Shown here: positions 37,481-49,645 of the stretch, piece by piece | Layout: the number at the start of each line of letters is the position of its first letter | Numbering within the stretch: position 1 is the first letter of the stretch | Assembly (NCBI GenBank): GCA_023238725.1 | Contig: CM041545.1 | Coordinates: forward strand, 11,687,782-11,751,781 | Direction: 5' to 3' | DNA length: 64,000 nucleotides | From: Scortum barcoo | Taxonomy: Eukaryota > Chordata > Actinopteri > Centrarchiformes > Terapontidae | Position numbers and translations under genes: made by a program | Notes under the pieces: model-generated | Databases searched by the model: none | The model's input: the letters and a program-made list of their open reading frames with translations, nothing else | Told to the model about the DNA's origin: nothing

Positions 37481-38164
37481 ACTCCAGCTTTAAAGCATTA
37501 GTTTGCAATGCACTTTCTGCAGCAGTGTTGGGGGTGATTATTTGTGTTTTTATGTTGTATGCAACATTTCAGTATCAACATTCGGGAGAGAAATATTAAA
37601 CCTGAAATAAAAAACCATGGGAACTACATCTATATGTTAGTCACGAAGGCAGTGTAAAGTGTTTGATCAGTGTTTGCTTTCTCTATGAGATAAAGTAATT
37701 AAGTAGCTAAATCAATCCATACAAACCTCTGGTAAAACTACAAAGGTAAAGGGTGTATGATCATAGACAGAAGCTGTGTAGAGATGTTTCCTTGTCTTTT
37801 CCCACATCCCTCCCTCCTTCCTGGACTCTCAGGTTTCGGCTGCTGTCCTTGGCCAGACATTTGTCAAGCGAGGCATTTGTCCACAGAAGTGACAGCAGCT
37901 CTCCCCCTCCTCCTGCTATTCACACCAGCTTACTTCTGGCCACTTCAACTTCAGCTCTTCCCTTTACATCTCTTGTTTCCTCACCACATTAAGTCACATT
38001 AAAGCCTAAGGGCCGGGTACTAAAAAAAGTCATGTGATGACCTTTTAGTAAACTGATAAATTGTTTTATGTATATTCAAATACAGTCTGCTGTCATTTGT
38101 CACCACAATGTTGTTACCGTAAATTGTCCTTGTGCCTTTGTGTCTGAAAATACACATTTTCACC

Positions 38165-38695
38165 ATCAATACACATCTAAAACCATGCTAACAACACTGG
38201 AAGTCTGAGCTTAGCCACAGCAGTTCTTTACACAACATGCTAACATCAGGAAGCTCACATGATGATGTTTAACAGGTACAATGTGGACCATGTTCATCAG
38301 TTAGTTTTAGCATGTTGGCATGATAGTTATCACTAAACATAAAGTACAGCTGTGGCTGATATTATAGATATTTGGTTATAAACCAAAGAACTTAAACTGA
38401 AAATGAATGATGAATTGAAATTCTGCCCTAATGGTACAAAATGAAAAGTGAAGAGCTCACCGTTGTTAGAATTAATCTTGAGCTGGAAGTGAGTGCGTTT
38501 ACAAAATTTCATGGGAACCCATGCAACATTTACAAAGACATTTCACTAAAAACCACAAATGTTAACCTCATGGTGGCACAGGATGAAAAGACAGAGGATC
38601 ATCAGAGTCATCAGAAATCTGGGAACCACGAATGGTTTGTACCATATTTCATGGCAATCCATCCAACAGCTGATTAGATATTTTGGTCTGGTCTA
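38165..38695 (+). mobile_element. teleost-type interspersed repeat, family C
   Basis: Contains ACACAACATGCTAACATCAG, TAAAGTACAGCTGTGGCTGA, TTTGGTTATAAACCAAAG, AAATTTCATGGGAACCCATG, TTTCACTAAAAACCACAAAT, GTTAACCTCATGGTGGCACA and ATTTCATGGCAATCCATCCA. The 'compute the same sentence twice' structure (two ATTTCATGG...ATCCA-type modules) is characteristic of a dispersed repeat common in fish genomes. The ORF at 38441-38677 is part of it and not a gene. Confidence 0.75.
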
Positions 38696-41600
38696 AAGAG
38701 AGGGGCTGACAGACTGTTCTTAGTGTATTTACATTTATTTAGCCTTTAATAGACCATTCAGTTCTTTAATGAGCATGTTTGTGTTTAATGTAAACTCATT
38801 TCAACTGACTGATCTTACACTTAGTGTGATGACAAGATGTTTCCTTCATTTAACTTCTACTACATTAATATTGAAGCTAATTGTGATTGTAGTCACAGAG
38901 CATTAAGAGAGCCGACAGGTTAGAGTAAACTGATGACAGACAACTCCATGTTTCCTCCACATTTAATCCTGGCTTCCAAAACCAAAATGGAAACAGCCCT
39001 GTTTCCACACATATCCAGTAAATGTGAGATGATACAAATTGTTCTGGTGCTAAGGCAGCCTGAGACACTGTTGAGGATCAGATAAATATGTTGATGTATT
39101 ACTTTCATATGTTTCTGGCTTGTGAGGCATTCAGCTATAAACTATAAACTCAACTATAAAATTCTCCAGTTCAACTTCGTCATGTGAGTTTGTCTTTGTT
39201 TGGCACCAGGAGACTGGCTTGATCATTTCCAAATTTCCAAAACAGTTTATGACAATTAGTGAGGCCTTTGTTCAAATGTTTTTTACTGAAAAGTGCCTTA
39301 CTGCTTTAAATGCTGTGTTTTCTTTGCACTGATGAGACTAATTATTGCCATGTAAAATCCCATTCCCTTATGCTAAAATACTGGATGTGAAATGGGTTTA
39401 AGAATCTCTGCTGGTTACTAAACATGTTGCAACACACTGGTATACCAAGGAAACTGTTCTGTATTATGTTATGACATACAACCTACACTTTTGATGTAAT
39501 ATTCTGGCTGTGGTATGTCTTTTTATTATGACCAGTGAACTCCACTGTTTTGTGTGTGTTTCTCACCATGCCTGACAGCATTGAGTTACTACTGTAAATA
39601 TAAGCTCTCTTATTTTATTTTCACACATCAGCTTTTTTTTTTTTGTCTGTTTTTTTTGTTGTTGAGAAGTAGTCCAATTAACAGGCCGGAGATTACAGAG
39701 GAGATTACTGAGCCCTCGGACTACAATTGGGAGACTTCAGCAGAGATTCCAGAGGAGACCTTTTTCCTTTTCCCACAGGGTACGGAGCCTGTTGCCTGCA
39801 GAAAGAAGGCTGCAAACCAAGGAGCGCTCACGTACTCACAGCTACTTCAAGTGCAGTAGGATTGATTTGTGCACCTACTTACAGCCTGGGGGTGGGGGGT
39901 ACATACGGTTAACTTTTCTCATTCCAGTCCACCAGATAAGTTGAAGAACTTACTGAAGCTGCAGTTGCATTTATATTGAAACGTACACTCGAGTTTTTAG
40001 GTGCTCGGTCCCATCTTGTTATGTTTAATATATGACTTTGATTCCACAGCACTATGATGTGCTTCTATTTCACTGTGGTTACTCCAAAGTCTTCTTATTC
40101 TGGTCTGGTCTTCTTACTCTTGCATATTGCTCATTACTCACACTGTTCTCAGCAGTGACACATACTGTTTACATTAGCACGTGGTGGCCTGGTGGTTTAG
40201 AGCAGGCTGAGGTTAAACCAGTAAGACTACAATACTTGTTTAGGGTCTAATTCCACCTTCAACAAACAATTACCAGGAAAAAACACAGAAAAAGAGGGAG
40301 TGAGAGTTAAAAAAAGTGAACTGAAGTGAGTGAGTGAGTAGTTTGGTATGTGGGCTATAGAGTTACACTGGGACAAAAAGCAAAGCAGTGACGTCCACTC
40401 CTATAGACAACTCTGACACGCCTCTCCTTTTATCTTCCTCTCTGTTTGTCTCCCTCTCTGTCTCACTAATCCCCGCCCACCCCCACCCACTCCCCAACCA
40501 CGTTCAACCTGTTGTTTGTCTATGGATAGATTTTTTTGTCTGAGCATGTAAAAGTCAGGTACTTGAGAAAGAAATTCTAATACATTTTTCAGATCCATGT
40601 CCCTTGAGAAGCAGCAGTTGTGTTACTGATGAAGCAAAGTTGAGAGCATGGTAGGAAAAACAGAGGATAAAACAGGATATACAGCAGAGATGAAGAAAAG
40701 ACAGAGCAGTATACCAGCGACAGATTGGAAAGTGCCAGTGTGACAAAAGATCTGAACCATTAGTGACAAGCAGAGGAAACAAACAGGCTGTCTAATCTAT
40801 ATCTACAGCATCATGATGATATTCATATGCAAGTCATTCCATACTCAACAAAATGTTTGTGCTGAGGCCCAACTTAATGCACAACAAAATGACACTGCAC
40901 TCCTCAAAAAGCTGAGTCAGAGAAAAATGAACTCAGTTAAAAAACAGCCAAACTACTTCAATTCAAATCAGAGTGTCTGGCTTGTGATTTATCTCTTGTG
41001 TCCTCTCTCCAGTAAAGGCAGAAAAATAAAGGAATGTGTATTTCAGTTGCAGGAGGAGCTGGACGCGGGACAGTCAGGAATGCCAACGACTGCCATTTTG
41101 GAGACAAAGGCACTTGTGTGCGGCACGTGGGGTCAGGCTGCTACCATGCCTACCATGCAGGCAAGTGCTTTTTGTGGAGGGATTCCAAGGAGAATTCAGC
41201 ATATAAAAAGGCGTGAACGGGGGCATCCTGGGGCCCAGCGGGCTAACATGCATACCACAGACCTGCCAAGGACCCTGCTTCAGTCTGACCTTAAGTACAA
41301 ATCATTCACTGACTCTGTCTCCATGTGTTTTCTGTCATTCTTTAGTATCAGCTATCTAATAATGAGAAAAATCAAAAGCCCCCAAAAAAGTGTGAGCGAG
41401 TACGTGGTCATAAACAGATCACTGTGTCATTTTCGGACACTAAATATCTCATTTTTGCTCTACTAATTTCCCCCATGCAACTGTTTTTTTCTGCTGCGCC
41501 GTAGCTCCCTCCATCACCAAAGCCTCCTCTGTATGTGCGATGAACGATTGTTATGTAACAGTTATGATTAGTTCTTCTAGCAGAATCCTTGATGATGCAG

Positions 41601-42555
41601 AGCCTTTTCTGATATATCTAGCAGCATTACATTTCAATGGTGAGTGAGTTCTTTGATGAAAGTGTCTCTGAACAATCGCCATTTCTTTTAATAAATTCAG
41701 AACGTGGAGTCACAATAATTGCTTGGATTATGACAGACAGCGATACTGTCTGTTGTAACTTTCTGCCCTATAGACTATTTCTTTAGATGTTCACATGTGG
41801 GAGTATACACAAACCGTGTGTGACACAGTGCCAAGTTTTGGCAGTTAACCTCTTGATCATAGATTCATTTAATTGTGATGGAGAAAAACAAGGCAGATTT
41901 ACACCGAGATTTTAAATCAAAGATCTAAAAGTTTTATGTTGCTGCTTCTTCAAAGCTCTCATTTCAGGCTCAAATTACTGCATTTTCCCACCAGCGCTGG
42001 TGCTGAAATAAATACTCTGGTGCATCACACACAGATGTGTAACTGGGTAAACCACACACACAATGAGGAAGGATAAACAAAACACTGATTAAGATCAGTT
42101 TATCTTGCGAGTCTCCCATCCTACCATGATTAGTATCTCCCTGGAAAAAGGCTTAAGTCTGCTGATGTTCATGCTCCTCCTGACTTTACAGTTTCCTTTC
42201 AAATAGCCAAATGTCTTCCAGCTCCCTTCTCAGCTCATTCCCTCTCTGGCACTCTTTGCTCAGTGTGGGACCGGCACATTTACATAAGATTTACAGAGAC
42301 ATGAAAAGCACATTCTCAACATAAATTTGTTGTGAGCGTGTAACAAGCTCATGGTTGTGTTTGGCTCAGTTGCTGCCCCTTGCAGTCACTTCAACTTAGA
42401 CACACATCACATACCTAGACAGCAAAACATACCATGGACACACAATGACACACTAACACGCACTCTAGCACCCCCCACACACTACATAACATACAGCAGA
42501 GGCACAATTTACATTTGTATACATGCTCCAATTTCCCTCAACTGTCTATTGTCTC

Positions 42556-42560
<5 letters not shown>

Positions 42561-42648
<88 letters not shown>
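42561..42648. repeat. compound (TG)n(TA)n microsatellite
   Basis: About 23 TG units (42561-42607) pass directly into about 20 TA units (42608-42646). This is the longest simple repeat in the window and could form Z-DNA or cruciform structures. It creates long Cys-Val-Tyr-Ile ORFs that are artefacts. Confidence 0.97.
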
Positions 42649-42650
<2 letters not shown>

Positions 42651-44138
42651 TGCATGGCTTTTCTCCGTCTCTTATCCCGCCCTATGCCCCTCCTCCCCTC
42701 TTCCCCGGCAGTGTGTTGACTGACAGTCTCTCATCAGGGAGGCTTTCTGACAAATGGGGCCAAATGGAGCCGTGCCACTGTTGCTGCTGGCCGCAACTCA
42801 GCTCTCCGAGGTTATTGCTTAGCTCTGCTCTTACACTGTTATTTATACCCACCATCACCAGCGGAGTTTTAAGTGTTTGATGAACTTTTCATGTGCCATC
42901 TCCTGTGTGGATCTCGCAGGAGAGGATCTTTTAGTTGACGATCTGTTATGATTTCTTGTAATCGGGTGTGAAAACTCTATTTCTGTGTCATAGAAATACA
43001 CTTAGGAATTGTTATAATTCTGAATTCTGAGCAACTTGACAAGACTTCACATTTTCATAATAAAACTGCCAAAGTGGGGCAGATTGAGAAAAAACGGTGA
43101 AGAGATTCTTGCACTTTTAGAACAGATCACTTTTACTACTTCTTTTACAACAGAAACTATGCGTGAGAGCACTGAAGTCAGTAATGCCATTTTTTGACAG
43201 CACAATCCTTTTTAGAATCTCAAGAACTTTTAGTCTCAATCCTCTGAGTCTGATAGTGCTTTTTTCAGTGGGATAATAACCATCAAGGCAGGGTGCGTGA
43301 TGTGAACGTCACAGATTGATCACACAAAACCAGCAATTATTTAGATTACAAACCATATGAGGTTGTAGTATCACTTTTAGTATCAATTTACTTTGATCTC
43401 ACCAACACTTAAATGAGAGTTGTAAAGCTAAAGAGAAAATAGAGCGAGATAAAGAGAGGCAGGGCAAACTAATTTGAATTTATTTGCCAATTTCTTCACA
43501 GTGGTTACGCATCATAAACAAACAAATTACGCATTACAACACATGAAGAAACAGAACATGACAGGCAGTAGGCTGCTACTGTGGAGACAGACATCTTGGT
43601 GTGTCGTCCTCTGACTCCGGTCTCCTTTACAACACCCATCGCAAATCACACAATCGTAAATTACAAAGACTGACGAGATGACTTCAAACTCATCTATGCT
43701 TACTTTGTTAGTTCTCCCCAGGCAAAAATGATGTCTCAAACCAAGAAGTCACAGAGTTCTTCCTGAGTTTAGTTTTTGAGGCATCCACATTTCCTGAGGT
43801 AATTCGGCCAAAAACCAATTGAGGCAAAGAGGCACAAAAGCTTCCTGAATAGTTTCATCATACCAATTATGTGCTTCCAATTATGTTAGTTCTTCTCTGA
43901 CAATTTCTAGCAGCAGGCTTTTCAAACTTGCAGCATAAATATGCTGATCACAGCAGACAGCTCTAGCTAGAGGAGTGAAAGCATCCCAAAATGCACTGAG
44001 GACGAATCAGGACCTGATTGTTCCAGCTACATTTGGACATTGTTAGGTCAGGGACTCATTTATCTAAATATGTAGTGTAGTGTCAACACAAATGCGTCCT
44101 TGACCTCACTGAAGGACCACCTAGTGAAGTTTGTGGTA

Positions 44139-44162
44139 AATATATATATATATATATATATA
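44139..44162. repeat. (AT)n microsatellite
   Basis: About twelve AT units. Confidence 0.95.
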
Positions 44163-46516
44163 GCTCAACAAAGCTAGCAAACACAGACCACTGAGGTCTT
44201 CTCTCTCGCTGTGTGTCCTTCTGCATTTTCATGGCTCCTTTATTTGCTTTTCCTTTGTCATTTTGAGTTTTTCGGTATGGTGCTATCCATTATGCACGTA
44301 GCCGCAGCAATCCTCCTGTGTGGCTGTGTGTGATTTGTGTTTTTTTTTTTTTTTCTCTCTGTCCTCAGAAAGCAGCCACAGTTTTCCCCACAGATAAAGT
44401 CAAATATAGGCATGGAGGCAAAATCCCATTACAAGCAGCCACTTGAGATACATTTGAGAAGAATTTTAAAGCCAAGTGTGAAATGAAATCAGTCCTGACT
44501 GGATTAAGACACAATCTGAAGAGTTATAAAGTATTCTCTAATAAGCTTGTGGTTCAGTATTGATGAGAGGTGGAAAACCAGTTTATTTCAGTATAAGATG
44601 TGTATGTAAAGGTAATGTTTGGTTTCCATTTCAAAATAACATCCAACCCACAAATCAGAGGTCATCAGAGCTAGTTTAGTTAAAGCCGGTGCCACAACAC
44701 ACAGTCTGTTATTTAAGACTACTGACATTTTTTTCCCCACTAACTAATCCAGCACTTACCTTGACCTCTGAGGGGCATGACAAGCAGCACGCCTTTATCA
44801 CTTGTTCATATATACTTGCTCTAAATTCTTCTGATAAGTAAGTAAGAAAAGTGTTTTAGTGTAGCACTTCTCAAAGAGCAAGGTCAGAGGTGTAGCACCT
44901 CTCACGAGGGTGGCTGGACAGCATGAGGTAGTACAAGGAATCAGAACTGACATTAGTACGCAGTCAGTACACAGTCTGACCAATATGCTTTTTTCCTGAC
45001 TGATGAACAGAGAGGCATTGAAAGAATCAGCCGGTGGTGTAAGCCCCTCTTCGTGATCTCAGTTGATAATATGATATGATAATATAATACTAATGTGTAT
45101 TTTAACATGTTGAAACAAACATACAGAGCAAAGCATTTAAATGTGCTTTTACTGTTACACAATTTGGACTCACTGAGTATGGTGTTTGATTTCTTTAAAG
45201 CAGCTATAATCAACATTTTTGGGATAACAAAGTATCAAATGACAAAGTGATAATAATGTGACTTTGTAAAAGGGGCCGCACTTAGTCATGAACCTACAGA
45301 GAATCATCAAATGACTGTGCAGATCCCCACTTTGGCTCTTGTAACATTATTTTTGGCCTCAAAAAAGCTGTAAAAAGCCCACAGTGCACTACCTGCTCAG
45401 CGTCAAGTATTTAACAGCGATGTCAGATATAAACAGAGCAAACAAAAAGTGAATAATGGACAAATATTCATCAGCCAGAAATGTGACTCCCAAGTTCTCC
45501 ATAACAAGTTCACAACTTGCTGCTGCCCCCCAGAGACCATAAGTTTGACAGCTGCAATAAACTATTAATTAAACTTTTAATAGCAAAACTGGATCTAAAA
45601 ACATTTAACGTGATAGGGGTCAGTCACTATGATTAAGCCAGGGAAGGGGGAAAAAAATTAAACTGGAACTTTAGTATATTTTTAACTTATTTGAGCTCAG
45701 TGTGTTTTTCATTTACTGAACAGAAAAAGCAGACTAAGTTAGCAACTAGCAAGTGAAGAAAACGAAAAACGAAAACAAAAAAACAACAAATTATTCTCAG
45801 AGGTTTGCAGCTAGTAACCCCTAAACCTTTCACTCGAGTCCCTGAAACCCTGAAACAACCTTTTAAAGAAGTGGAACAAGCCAGAATGAATTAGTGCCAA
45901 AATGTCTTTGGACTGAAGGTTTAAAATCTACATTTTCTCCACCAAAGATGCAAATACACACAACACACAGGCCTACACACACAAACTTGTTTACAGCAGG
46001 GAACGAGACAGACTAAACACCGTGTTTTTATCATTCTCTAAACCGTTTAGACAACTCTCATCTGCAGCAAGCCACAAGCTCAAAGAGTGAAGAAAGTCTC
46101 TTGTACACAGTACAGTATGAACTTGACTTGACCACAAGGCCGGGCACAAGATAGTGTTTCCTCTCTTAAAACTACATTAAAACTTATAAGCTGACAGCCC
46201 AGTGCCTAAATTTACACACTCTGTGCCACCCAGCTCCAAAGTCTGGCAAGATTTTAGCACATGACAACAGAAGCAAGAATAAATCTTTTATTAAAAGCTG
46301 AACATTCTTCGAGACAAAGCCCTGCAGCGCTTTCACCCACAAGACCACACTTTCATCTGGATGAAATCTGGGAATTTTAGTAGTGCAGTCAGAAACCCTA
46401 ATTCACCTCAAAATGGAAAATAAGGGAAAAGCCCCTTGTTTTTCACAGAAATGCTTTATAGCGAAAGAGAAGAAATCTCAACTGGTTTAATCCCCCGGTC
46501 TCATAAAGTTCTGCAC

Positions 46517-46542
46517 AAACACACACACACACACACACACAC
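46517..46542. repeat. (AC)n microsatellite
   Basis: About thirteen AC units. Confidence 0.95.
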
Positions 46543-47236
46543 TACAAACCTAAACGCACACATTTTACATTCGGACAAAAAAATTTGTCCCTGTGTTTTC
46601 TCCTCCAGTACATGAGCAGGCATTCAACCTTTCTCAACTAGGACAAAAACATGGAGACCTATTTACATGTCAATGAAGGCCATGGATAAGGACTTTTCTC
46701 TGCCTCTCCCTTTTTTACCCTCGTCCCTCAAACTTCCTCTCATCTTTGTGTGTTCCCGTAAGCTGGTAGATGTGCTCATTTTGATGCTTGATAAAGGTCG
46801 CTTGTAAAGAGAAATACTGTGTCGTGGAATTCCTCGGCTTAATCCTGAGAAGACTGTTGTTGCACCACAACTCGAGACTTGTGTAATCAAACTAAAAGTG
46901 CTGATTGGGCTCACACTGTGTATCTACTACTGTTTGAGCTTATAGAGTGACCACTTTCATATCAGCTTGGTGGGTAGCAATAACACTCAGTCTATGTTCT
47001 AAAGCACTGTGAAGTAGGAGAGGATGTCCAGCATTAGAAATGGCTTTTCTGTAGATATAAACAGGAAATAGGTAGATTCAGTTACAGTGCCTGTGCAATA
47101 ATGGTGAGAAGAAGAACATCTACTTTAGAGGCAAAAAGCACTGTATAATATATGGAAATGTAAAAGAATGTACTGCACAGACTTTTCTTAGATTTGTTAC
47201 AAACTGTAAAGATGACTATGTGCGTGCATGCATGTA

Positions 47237-47239
<3 letters not shown>

Positions 47240-47271
<32 letters not shown>
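47240..47271. repeat. (TG)n microsatellite
   Basis: About fifteen GT units after alternating GCATGCATG sequence. Confidence 0.95.
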
Positions 47272-47272
<1 letters not shown>

Positions 47273-48679
47273 GAGAGAGTGAAAATAGATGCCAACAAGC
47301 TTTAGGAAGGTTGAACTCTTCCTGAGGCTCGCAAGACTGAGGTGAAAATGTTATCAGATGATATCAGATTATTGCCCTTTCTACTCTCACTTTTCTATTT
47401 ATATTGCACCTTTAGAAGGGATCGTCTCAGGCTCTGCGTGTGGAGGGAGCCCGACTGGTGACTGGTGGTAAGGAGACCATAGTCAATCACTGTATGAAGT
47501 TGACATTTTATTTTGGGAAACCTTCCTGTGAAGGCGAGAAAATGCTCAGTGTTCTCACTTATTTGGGTTAGATTGCAAACAGAAGTTTCGCATCTCAGGG
47601 GACGGATAAAAAATGTTGTAAAAAAAAAAAAAAAAAGTTTCGTCTTTAGCAGTTTTCTTTCCCTTTTCTTTGTCTCTCCTTCTCTGCCATGGCAGGCAGC
47701 CCAGTGCATAAAGCAATGTGGCTTAGACGCTGGCGACGAGAAACTATGGTCTCTTGGAAATATGTTTTCTGTTGACTCATTCTGTTAACCACATTCTTCA
47801 TAAGCAGCACAGCAGAGTCCTTCCCATCGGCCATGAAGACAAAACACCGTCTTTTCTGGCCCAGTTAATAATACACCATTTTTTCTGCCTTTTAACTATC
47901 TAGTTTAAGCTCTAACATTTGGAGCAGCGGAGGAGAAAAAAAAAGAGGCAGCGGAAAATGAGGGGGAAGAGAAAGAGTGAGCACTCTCTCTGGCCTACAG
48001 TACAGTCTAGATCCCCCTGGATTTATTTGTGTACATAACTCTCTCTTTCTCTCCCCTACTCTTTCCCTCTCCCACTTTCATTCTTTCGTGCTGCTCTGTC
48101 TCTAACACAAACACCCACATGCTTGCAACCACTACTCGGCATACAAATATACAGATTCACAAAACCATCAAATTATCATCCTGCTTTTGAACAGAAATGG
48201 TACACCCACGGACCTTTGCATGTGACACAGTTGAATATTCCATTCAAAGAACATGAGGAGAGCCTCTCGCTCACTGAAGCTTGCACCAAAAAAACCCAGA
48301 TGCAGGAAGAAGGCAATTCCACATCATTTGATGTAGACATTGCTTTGCTACAACAAATCTAAAAATGATATAACCCTGTTAAAGTAATGAAGGAAGGGTC
48401 ATTAGAGCAAAATGTTGTTAACAGGCTGTTGATTTCATCACATTGCCATGTAACACCCCCCACCCCTTGACCCCCTTACCCAACAGAGGAGACTAAAGTC
48501 CTATTCATCTGACAACAGAGGCCCTAGTCAATGGCTTGAGAGCCAAATGGAGAGCCCAGTCATAGTAGCGAGCTAACAGGAAAACCATGTGACCGGACTC
48601 CCTTGTTCACCAGCATGCTCTTCAACTTTCTCTTCAGTATCGGTATCTTTTTCCTTCCCACCCTTTAATTCTCACTCAC

Positions 48680-48719
48680 CATGCTGCGCCTCTGGATGGG
48701 CGCTGGTGTCGGGGTCCAT
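48680..48719 (-). CDS. dab2ip: dab2ip alternative first coding exon (MDPD isoform)
   Basis: Forty coding bases give MDPDTSAHPEAQH plus a final G, followed by a perfect donor (CATG|gtgagtgag). The start has A at -3 and G at +4. Mammalian DAB2IP has an alternative start of the same length, MEPDSLLDQDDSY, directly before ESPQERPG; here the junction gives MDPDTSAHPEAQH-ESPPERTG. The identical 13-codon length, the same splice phase and the shared M-[DE]-P-D start support the call although the middle is diverged. The upstream 5' leader is GA-, CAG- and GGC-rich. This isoform lacks the PH-domain exons and carries a short acidic leader instead. Confidence 0.85.
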
Positions 48720-48726
48720 CCTAAAT

Positions 48727-48762
48727 TCACAGGGTGATGAGCGCCCAGATCAGCACACCCAT
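48727..48762 (-). promoter_or_regulatory. upstream ORF in leader of MDPD isoform
   Basis: A minus-strand ATG opens an 11-codon ORF (MGVLIWALITL, then TGA) that stops eight bases before the main ATG at 48719. If the leader extends this far, it could lower translation from the main start or allow reinitiation. The transcription start is not known, so this is conditional. Confidence 0.35.
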
Positions 48763-49140
48763 ATCCCGAGGCAAAGTCGTCTCTGTAACTCAACTGAAAC
48801 TACTACGGCAACTGCTGTTTTATGTCTACTGCCGCCACCGCTGCTGTCTCCTCGCCGCTGTTCTCTCCAGTCAGAGCTGCTGGCTCTGGTCTGGCCCCTG
48901 CAGCCTGCCAGCTCAGCTCAGGCTTCTACCGCTGTGTTACATCTGTCTGACTGAGCCCCTCTCTGGAGAGTGGGGAGAGAGAGAGCGAGAGAGGGCGAGA
49001 GCGAGAGAGTGTAAAGGAGCACAGAATGGGAGGGAGGAGAGAGAGGAGCAGTTTCCACATTGTGGTGGTGGAGAAAGAGAGGGAGATATGGGTGGAGGGG
49101 GTTGTGGCAGTGCTGAATGTTTCCACTTTGATCAATTTTA
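48763..49140 (-). promoter_or_regulatory. dab2ip: probable 5' leader and promoter region of MDPD isoform
   Basis: Read on the minus strand, this stretch upstream of the 48.7-kb start contains a long CT-rich tract (GA repeats on the plus strand at about 48975-49050), then a GGC/CAG-rich part (GGAGACAGCAGCGGTGG at about 48835-48855), typical of a vertebrate leader. No clear TATA box was seen; ACATAAAAC near 48808-48816 is the nearest AT-rich candidate. Plus-strand ORFs here (48589-48954 and 48734-49258) come from the low-complexity composition and are not called. Confidence 0.45.
48974..49050. repeat. GA-rich low-complexity tract
   Basis: Imperfect GA/GC-GA units (GAGAGAGAGCGAGAGAGGGC), reading as CT-rich sequence upstream of the MDPD start exon. 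Confidence 0.85.
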
Positions 49141-49373
49141 CACTCTCAGCATTTTTCTTCTCATCATAAAAGAGGACTTAGTAACATCTCTTCGGAAAAC
49201 ATTAACATGCCAGAAGAATTTAGAAACTTTACAGTACCTAGTGTGTACTGCAGCCTGAGTTTTAACTACGGCTGGACTTAAAAGATCTGAGCAGGTTGTG
49301 CCAGCTGTCATTTCAATTTGGCGCCCAAAACAGCACATACACATACGCTGACCTGACCTGACAGGCTGTTAAC

Positions 49374-49645
49374 ATCAGTGCTGCAACTAATGGTTATTTA
49401 CACTGATTAAATGTTATACGCTGAAACAAACATCCTTAACACTTTCTTAGGGCCAAAAGCAGTAGCCTGTTGTGTCCAACAATCCCCCAAGCCCAAATAT
49501 ATTCAATCTAAAATTACATAAAATGGAGAAACTGTTACACTTGAGGTGCTGGAATAAGGAAATGTTTGGGATTTTAGCTTGAAAAATAAATAATTGATTA
49601 TCAGATTAGTTGCCAATGCTGATCGACTGATCCGTTCAAAGGCTA
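49374..49645 (+). mobile_element. teleost-type interspersed repeat, family B copy 5
   Basis: Begins AGTGCTGCAACTAATGGTTA, contains CCAACAATCCCCCAAGCCCA, GGAGAAACTGTTACACTTGA and GCTGGAATAAGGAAATGTTT, and ends AATAATTGATTATCAGATTA. This is the full-length order of family B modules. Confidence 0.75.

Larger units (their letters stand above)
36831..48679 (-). other. dab2ip intron, second part (36.8-48.7 kb)
   Basis: Contents: a GT microsatellite at 37287, CG-rich block 37325-37480, a dispersed repeat at 38165-38695, an unexplained stop-poor stretch at 40813-41466, a compound TG/TA microsatellite at 42561, an AT tract at 44139, AC and TG microsatellites at 46517 and 47240 and a poly-A at 47620. 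No coding exon with family support was found. The plus-strand ORF at 39554-39859 is mentioned as an observation only. Confidence 0.65.

Noticed and set aside
38441..38677. 78-codon plus-strand ORF
   Set aside because: It lies inside a dispersed fish repeat.
42351..42880. ORFs of 66-122 codons across the TG/TA tract
   Set aside because: They consist of Cys-Val and Tyr-Ile runs translated from a microsatellite.
48589..49258. Plus-strand ORFs of 121 and 174 codons opposite the MDPD start exon
   Set aside because: Their length comes from CT/GA-rich composition; the supported signal is on the minus strand.
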